Part shown: positions 13,301 through 15,577 of the stretch, piece after piece
How the letters are laid out: each line of letters begins with the position of its first letter
Position numbering within the stretch: the stretch's first letter is position 1
Source: Paludibacteraceae bacterium
GTDB lineage: Bacteria; Bacteroidota; Bacteroidia; Bacteroidales; Paludibacteraceae
DNA: 15,577 bases
Reading direction: 5' to 3'
Assembly (NCBI GenBank): GCA_904502115.1
Contig: CAJGDW010000028.1
Span: forward strand, 1-15,577
Program-made: the position numbers and the translations under genes
The notes under the pieces: generated by a model
What the model saw: only the letters and a program-made list of their open reading frames with translations
Databases searched by the model: none
What the model was told of the DNA's origin: nothing

Positions 13301-14935
13301 TTACATCATGCCGCCCATACCGCCGCCCATTGGAGGCATAGCAGGAGCAGGGTTGTCTTCTTTTTTGTCCGATACGATGCAAGCGGTAGTTAGCAACATA
13401 CCTGCAATAGAAGCTGCATTTTCTAGTGCAACGCGGGTTACTTTAGCAGGGTCAATTACACCACTAGCCATTAGGTTTTCGAATACATCGGTACGAGCGT
13501 TGTAACCAAAGTCGCCTTTGCCTTCGCGTACTTTTTGTACAATAACCGCGCCTTCTTTGCCAGCGTTGGCTACAATTTGACGTAGAGGCTCTTCGATGGC
13601 ACGACGTACAATTTGAATACCGGTGGTTTCGTCTTCGTTGTCGCCTTTAAGGTCTTCTAGTGCGCTAATAGCACGGATGTAAGCCACGCCGCCACCAGGT
13701 ACGATACCTTCTTCGATGGCTGCGCGGGTAGCGCTAAGCGCATCGTCTACGCGGTCTTTCTTTTCTTTCATTTCTACTTCCGATGGAGCACCGATGTAAA
13801 GAACTGCTACACCGCCTGCCAATTTAGCCAAACGTTCTTGTAGTTTTTCGCGATCGTAGTCTGAAGTAGTTTTTTCAATTTGTGCTTTGATTTGAGCCAC
13901 GCGAGCAGCAATGTTTTCTTTAGCACCAGCACCATTTACAATGGTAGTGTTGTCTTTGTTGATGGTAATGTTTTCTGCAGTACCCAACAAATCGATGGTA
14001 GCGGTTTCTAGTTTCAAACCTTGTTCTTCGCTAATAACAGTACCGCCAGTAAGAACGGCAATGTCTTGAAGCATTTCTTTGCGACGGTCGCCAAAACCAG
14101 GTGCTTTTACAGCGCAAACACGCAAGTTAGCACGCAAACGGTTTACTACCAAAGCAGTAAGCGCTTCGCTGTCTACGTCTTCGGCAATAATCAACAAAGG
14201 ACGATTGCTTTGTACGGTAGCTTCTAGCAAAGGCAAAATTTCTTTAAGCGACGATATTTTTTTGTCGTGGATAAGTACCAATGGTCTTTCCATAACAACT
14301 TCCATTTTTTCGGTGTCGGTTACAAAGTAGGGCGATAGGTAGCCGCGGTCAAATTGCATACCTTCTACTACGTCAACGGTGGTGTCGGTGCCTTTGGCTT
14401 CTTCTACGGTAATAACACCTTCTTTTTTCACTTTTGCCATAGCATCTGCAATCAGTTTGCCAATTTCGTTATCGTTGTTAGCCGAAATAGTAGCTACTTG
14501 TTCAATTTTGCTGATGTCTTCGCCCACTTCTTCGCTTTGTGCTTTGATGGCTTCTACCACTTTGGCAACCGCTTTGTCGATACCACGTTTCAAATCCATT
14601 GGGTTGGCACCTGCAGCTACGTTTTTAAGACCCACCGAAATGATGGCTTGTGCCAATACAGTAGCAGTAGTAGTACCGTCACCAGCGTTGTCGCCGGTTT
14701 TAGAAGCTACTTCTTTTACCAATTGAGCACCCATGTTAGCATTGGGATCTTCCAATTCAATTTCTTTGGCTACGCTCACACCGTCTTTGGTAATGTGAGG
14801 AGCACCAAATTTTTTAGCCAAAATAACGTTTCTACCTTTAGGGCCTAGGGTTACTTTTACTGCGTTAGCCAATTCGTCTACACCTTTTTTAAGTAGATCG
14901 CTGGCTTCGATATCAAATTTAATTTCTTTTGCCAT
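13301..14935 (-). CDS. groEL: Chaperonin GroEL (60 kDa)
   Basis: This is the ATP-dependent protein-folding chamber subunit, cytoplasmic, forming rings that are capped by GroES. The 544 residues are of standard length and run from MAKEIKFDIEA to the typical Gly-Met tail (MGGGMGGMM). ATP-site motifs are LGPKGRNV at 30-37 and GDGTTTATVLA at 85-95 (Asp86 the usual catalytic-loop Asp). The frame stays open 36 codons upstream to 15043, but that stretch is repeat-rich spacer (no GroEL similarity, contains the octamer array), so the start at 14935 is taken. It is the second gene of the groES-groEL operon, with a 159-nt gap instead of the usual few tens of bases. No CIRCE element was found. Confidence 0.98.
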   Translation of the reverse strand: MAKEIKFDIEASDLLKKGVDELANAVKVTLGPKGRNVILAKKFGAPHITKDGVSVAKEIELEDPNANMGAQLVKEVASKTGDNAGDGTTTATVLAQAIISVGLKNVAAGANPMDLKRGIDKAVAKVVEAIKAQSEEVGEDISKIEQVATISANNDNEIGKLIADAMAKVKKEGVITVEEAKGTDTTVDVVEGMQFDRGYLSPYFVTDTEKMEVVMERPLVLIHDKKISSLKEILPLLEATVQSNRPLLIIAEDVDSEALTALVVNRLRANLRVCAVKAPGFGDRRKEMLQDIAVLTGGTVISEEQGLKLETATIDLLGTAENITINKDNTTIVNGAGAKENIAARVAQIKAQIEKTTSDYDREKLQERLAKLAGGVAVLYIGAPSEVEMKEKKDRVDDALSATRAAIEEGIVPGGGVAYIRAISALEDLKGDNEDETTGIQIVRRAIEEPLRQIVANAGKEGAVIVQKVREGKGDFGYNARTDVFENLMASGVIDPAKVTRVALENAASIAGMLLTTACIVSDKKEDNPAPAMPPMGGGMGGMM

Positions 14936-14942
14936 GATTGTA

Positions 14943-14974
14943 TGTTTAGATGTTGAGTTGTTTAGTCGTTTATT
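14943..14974 (-). repeat. Octamer tandem array in the groEL leader
   Basis: Four contiguous plus-strand octamers, TGTTTAGA, TGTTGAGT, TGTTTAGT and CGTTTATT, begin 7 nt before the groEL start codon (in mRNA sense the array ends 7 nt 5' of ATG). They are variants of the YGTTTAGT unit found before rfbB and groES. Confidence 0.75.
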
Positions 14975-14975
14975 C

Positions 14976-15030
14976 AATGCTTCGCATTTCATGAAGTTGC
15001 TCACGTTCGGCATAATCAAAGTAAACTTTG
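14976..15030. other. Small hairpins in the groES-groEL spacer
   Basis: AATGC-TTC-GCATT (14976-14988) runs into the palindrome TTCATGAA (14988-14995), and CAAAGT-AA-ACTTTG (15017-15030) follows. The first lies directly beside the octamer array, as in the other arrays. The stems are short (4 to 6 bp) with 2-3 nt loops and no T-runs, so they are not typical terminators; they might act on mRNA processing or stability. Confidence 0.45.
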
Positions 15031-15060
15031 CTTCTGCACTCACTTAATCGCAACTTTAGT

Positions 15061-15094
15061 CGACCTTCGACTTTTGACTTTCGACCTTGGACAT
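15061..15094 (-). repeat. Heptamer array touching the groES stop codon
   Basis: Consecutive plus-strand 7-mers CGACCTT, CGACTTT, TGACTTT and CGACCTT are followed by a degenerate fifth, GGACAT, whose last base merges with the groES stop codon (15095-15097). Consensus YGACYTT. In mRNA sense the repeats start directly after the stop. Confidence 0.75.
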
Positions 15095-15364
15095 TTATAC
15101 AATTGCCAAGATGTCGCTTTGACGCATAATTAAGTATTTTTCGCCTTCCCATTCAATTTCGGTACCAGCGTATTTGCCGTAAAGTACGGTGTCGTCTACT
15201 TTTACTACCATTTCTTCGTCTTTGGTGCCGTTACCTACAGCAATTACTTTGCCTTGTAGGGGTTTTTCTTTGGCTGAATCGGGTAGGATAATGCCGCTAG
15301 CTGTTTTGGCTTCGGCTACTGCAGGTGCAATAAGCACTCTGTCTGCTAAGGGTTTAATTTTCAT
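15095..15364 (-). CDS. groES: Co-chaperonin GroES (10 kDa)
   Basis: This is the lid of the GroEL chamber; it forms a seven-membered ring and binds GroEL through a mobile loop. The 89 residues are slightly shorter than E. coli GroES (97) but complete: N-terminal MKIKPLADRVLIAP, mobile loop at about 17-32 with the hydrophobic tripeptide in SGIILPDSAKEKP, then GKVIAVGNG, VLYGKYAGTEIEWEGEKYLIM and the closing SDILAIV. It is the first gene of the groES-groEL operon. An octamer array ends 11 nt before its ATG. I could not find a TAnnTTTG box or a CIRCE operator in the 190 nt upstream, so the promoter may be of another class. Confidence 0.97.
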   Translation of the reverse strand: MKIKPLADRVLIAPAVAEAKTASGIILPDSAKEKPLQGKVIAVGNGTKDEEMVVKVDDTVLYGKYAGTEIEWEGEKYLIMRQSDILAIV

Positions 15365-15375
15365 GGTGTATATGA

Positions 15376-15407
15376 TGTTTAGTTGTTAAGTTGTTTAGTC
15401 GTTTAGT
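15376..15407 (-). repeat. Octamer tandem array in the groES leader
   Basis: Four contiguous plus-strand octamers, TGTTTAGT, TGTTAAGT, TGTTTAGT and CGTTTAGT, are separated from the groES start codon by 11 nt, the same distance as in rfbB. The last unit runs directly into a hairpin. Confidence 0.8.
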
Positions 15408-15459
15408 TCGCTGCGCGAAAATCATGAGGGCGAAGCCCGAGTAAACGTTGCGCAGCAAC
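15407..15459. other. Cluster of three mini-hairpins upstream of groES
   Basis: TTCGC-TGC-GCGAA (15407-15419), GGGC-GAA-GCCC (15428-15438) and GTTGC-GCA-GCAAC (15447-15459) each have a 4-5 bp stem and a 3-nt loop. They occupy the 5' side of the octamer array in mRNA sense. No T-runs follow. The rest of the groES upstream region up to the terminator at 15508 holds nothing I recognise. Confidence 0.5.
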
Positions 15460-15507
15460 TATTCTATTGCAATTTGCGTGCCAAAACAAGGTTTGACCGA
15501 TATACAT

Positions 15508-15535
15508 AAAAAAAGGTGACAAACTGTCACCTTTT
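15508..15535 (-). terminator. Terminator of the gene at the right edge
   Basis: AAAAGGTGAC (15511-15520) pairs with GTCACCTTTT (15526-15535) around loop AAACT, followed in the minus direction by a T-run (complement of A15508-A15514). It lies 21 nt past the stop codon at 15557, and separates that gene from groES. Confidence 0.85.
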
Positions 15536-15556
15536 ATATGTGTATGTTGCGAAAAC

Positions 15557-15577
15557 TTATTCAGCTGGAGCGGCAGG
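15557..15577 (-). CDS. C-terminal end of an unidentified gene (partial)
   Basis: The minus strand reads in frame PAAPAE then TAA (15557-15559), directly upstream of a strong terminator, which supports a real gene end. An alanine/proline/glutamate tail of this kind occurs on several Bacteroidota proteins, including ribosomal proteins with extended tails, but six residues do not identify it. Confidence 0.5.
   Translation of the reverse strand, partial: PAAPAE

Noticed and set aside
14936..15043. 36-codon N-terminal extension of GroEL
   Set aside because: The frame is open by chance through repeat-rich spacer; GroEL begins with MAKEIKFD at 14935 in all homologues I know, and the extra residues resemble nothing.
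15030..15060. CIRCE operator for HrcA near groES-groEL
   Set aside because: A GCACTCA stretch looked similar, but the inverted repeat TTAGCACTC/GAGTGCTAA with 9-nt spacer is absent, and the site lies between the genes rather than upstream.

Overview
The window (about 43% G+C by eye) looks like a chromosomal segment of a member of the Bacteroidota, most likely Bacteroidales. The reasons are: a short SerA with the lysine-type active site next to SerC; an HU-CCDC81-type/SPOR membrane protein; TAnnTTTG promoter boxes; start codons without clear Shine-Dalgarno sequences; and lipoproteins and efflux proteins of Bacteroidales type. No mobile element, tRNA, rRNA or CRISPR array is seen. All complete genes but one are on the minus strand, so the layout below runs from right to left in transcription order.

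Right end: the last codons of an unidentified gene and its terminator are followed by groES and groEL, the chaperonin operon, which has an unusually long 159-nt spacer and ends at a strong terminator. Next comes efp (elongation factor P) with its own promoter. It faces a plus-strand gene for a 641-residue exported protein of unknown function, and the two share a bidirectional terminator. This plus-strand gene is divergent from a four-gene efflux operon: an unknown lipoprotein, an RND periplasmic adaptor, an RND inner-membrane pump and a TolC-like outer-membrane channel, with gaps of 3 and 10 nt and a 14-nt overlap. Together the last three would form a tripartite pump across both membranes.

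Left part: an HU-like DNA-binding/SPOR membrane protein is followed by a solitary rfbB (dTDP-glucose 4,6-dehydratase). Then comes the serC-serA pair, two consecutive enzymes of phosphoserine synthesis 3 nt apart, ending at a perfect 16-bp hairpin terminator. A possible start of another gene lies at the extreme left edge.

The feature ordinary gene content does not explain is a family of short tandem repeats in the intergenic spaces. Octamers of the form YGTTTAGT (plus strand) stand 7 to 11 nt before the start codons of rfbB, groEL and groES, and also downstream of efp. Heptamers of related sequence lie directly against the stop codons of serA, groES and the HU/SPOR gene. Small GC-rich hairpins sit between the two kinds of array. 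In mRNA sense the order stop - heptamers - hairpin - octamers - start recurs with one polarity. Function is unknown; this is the best candidate in the window for something undescribed.
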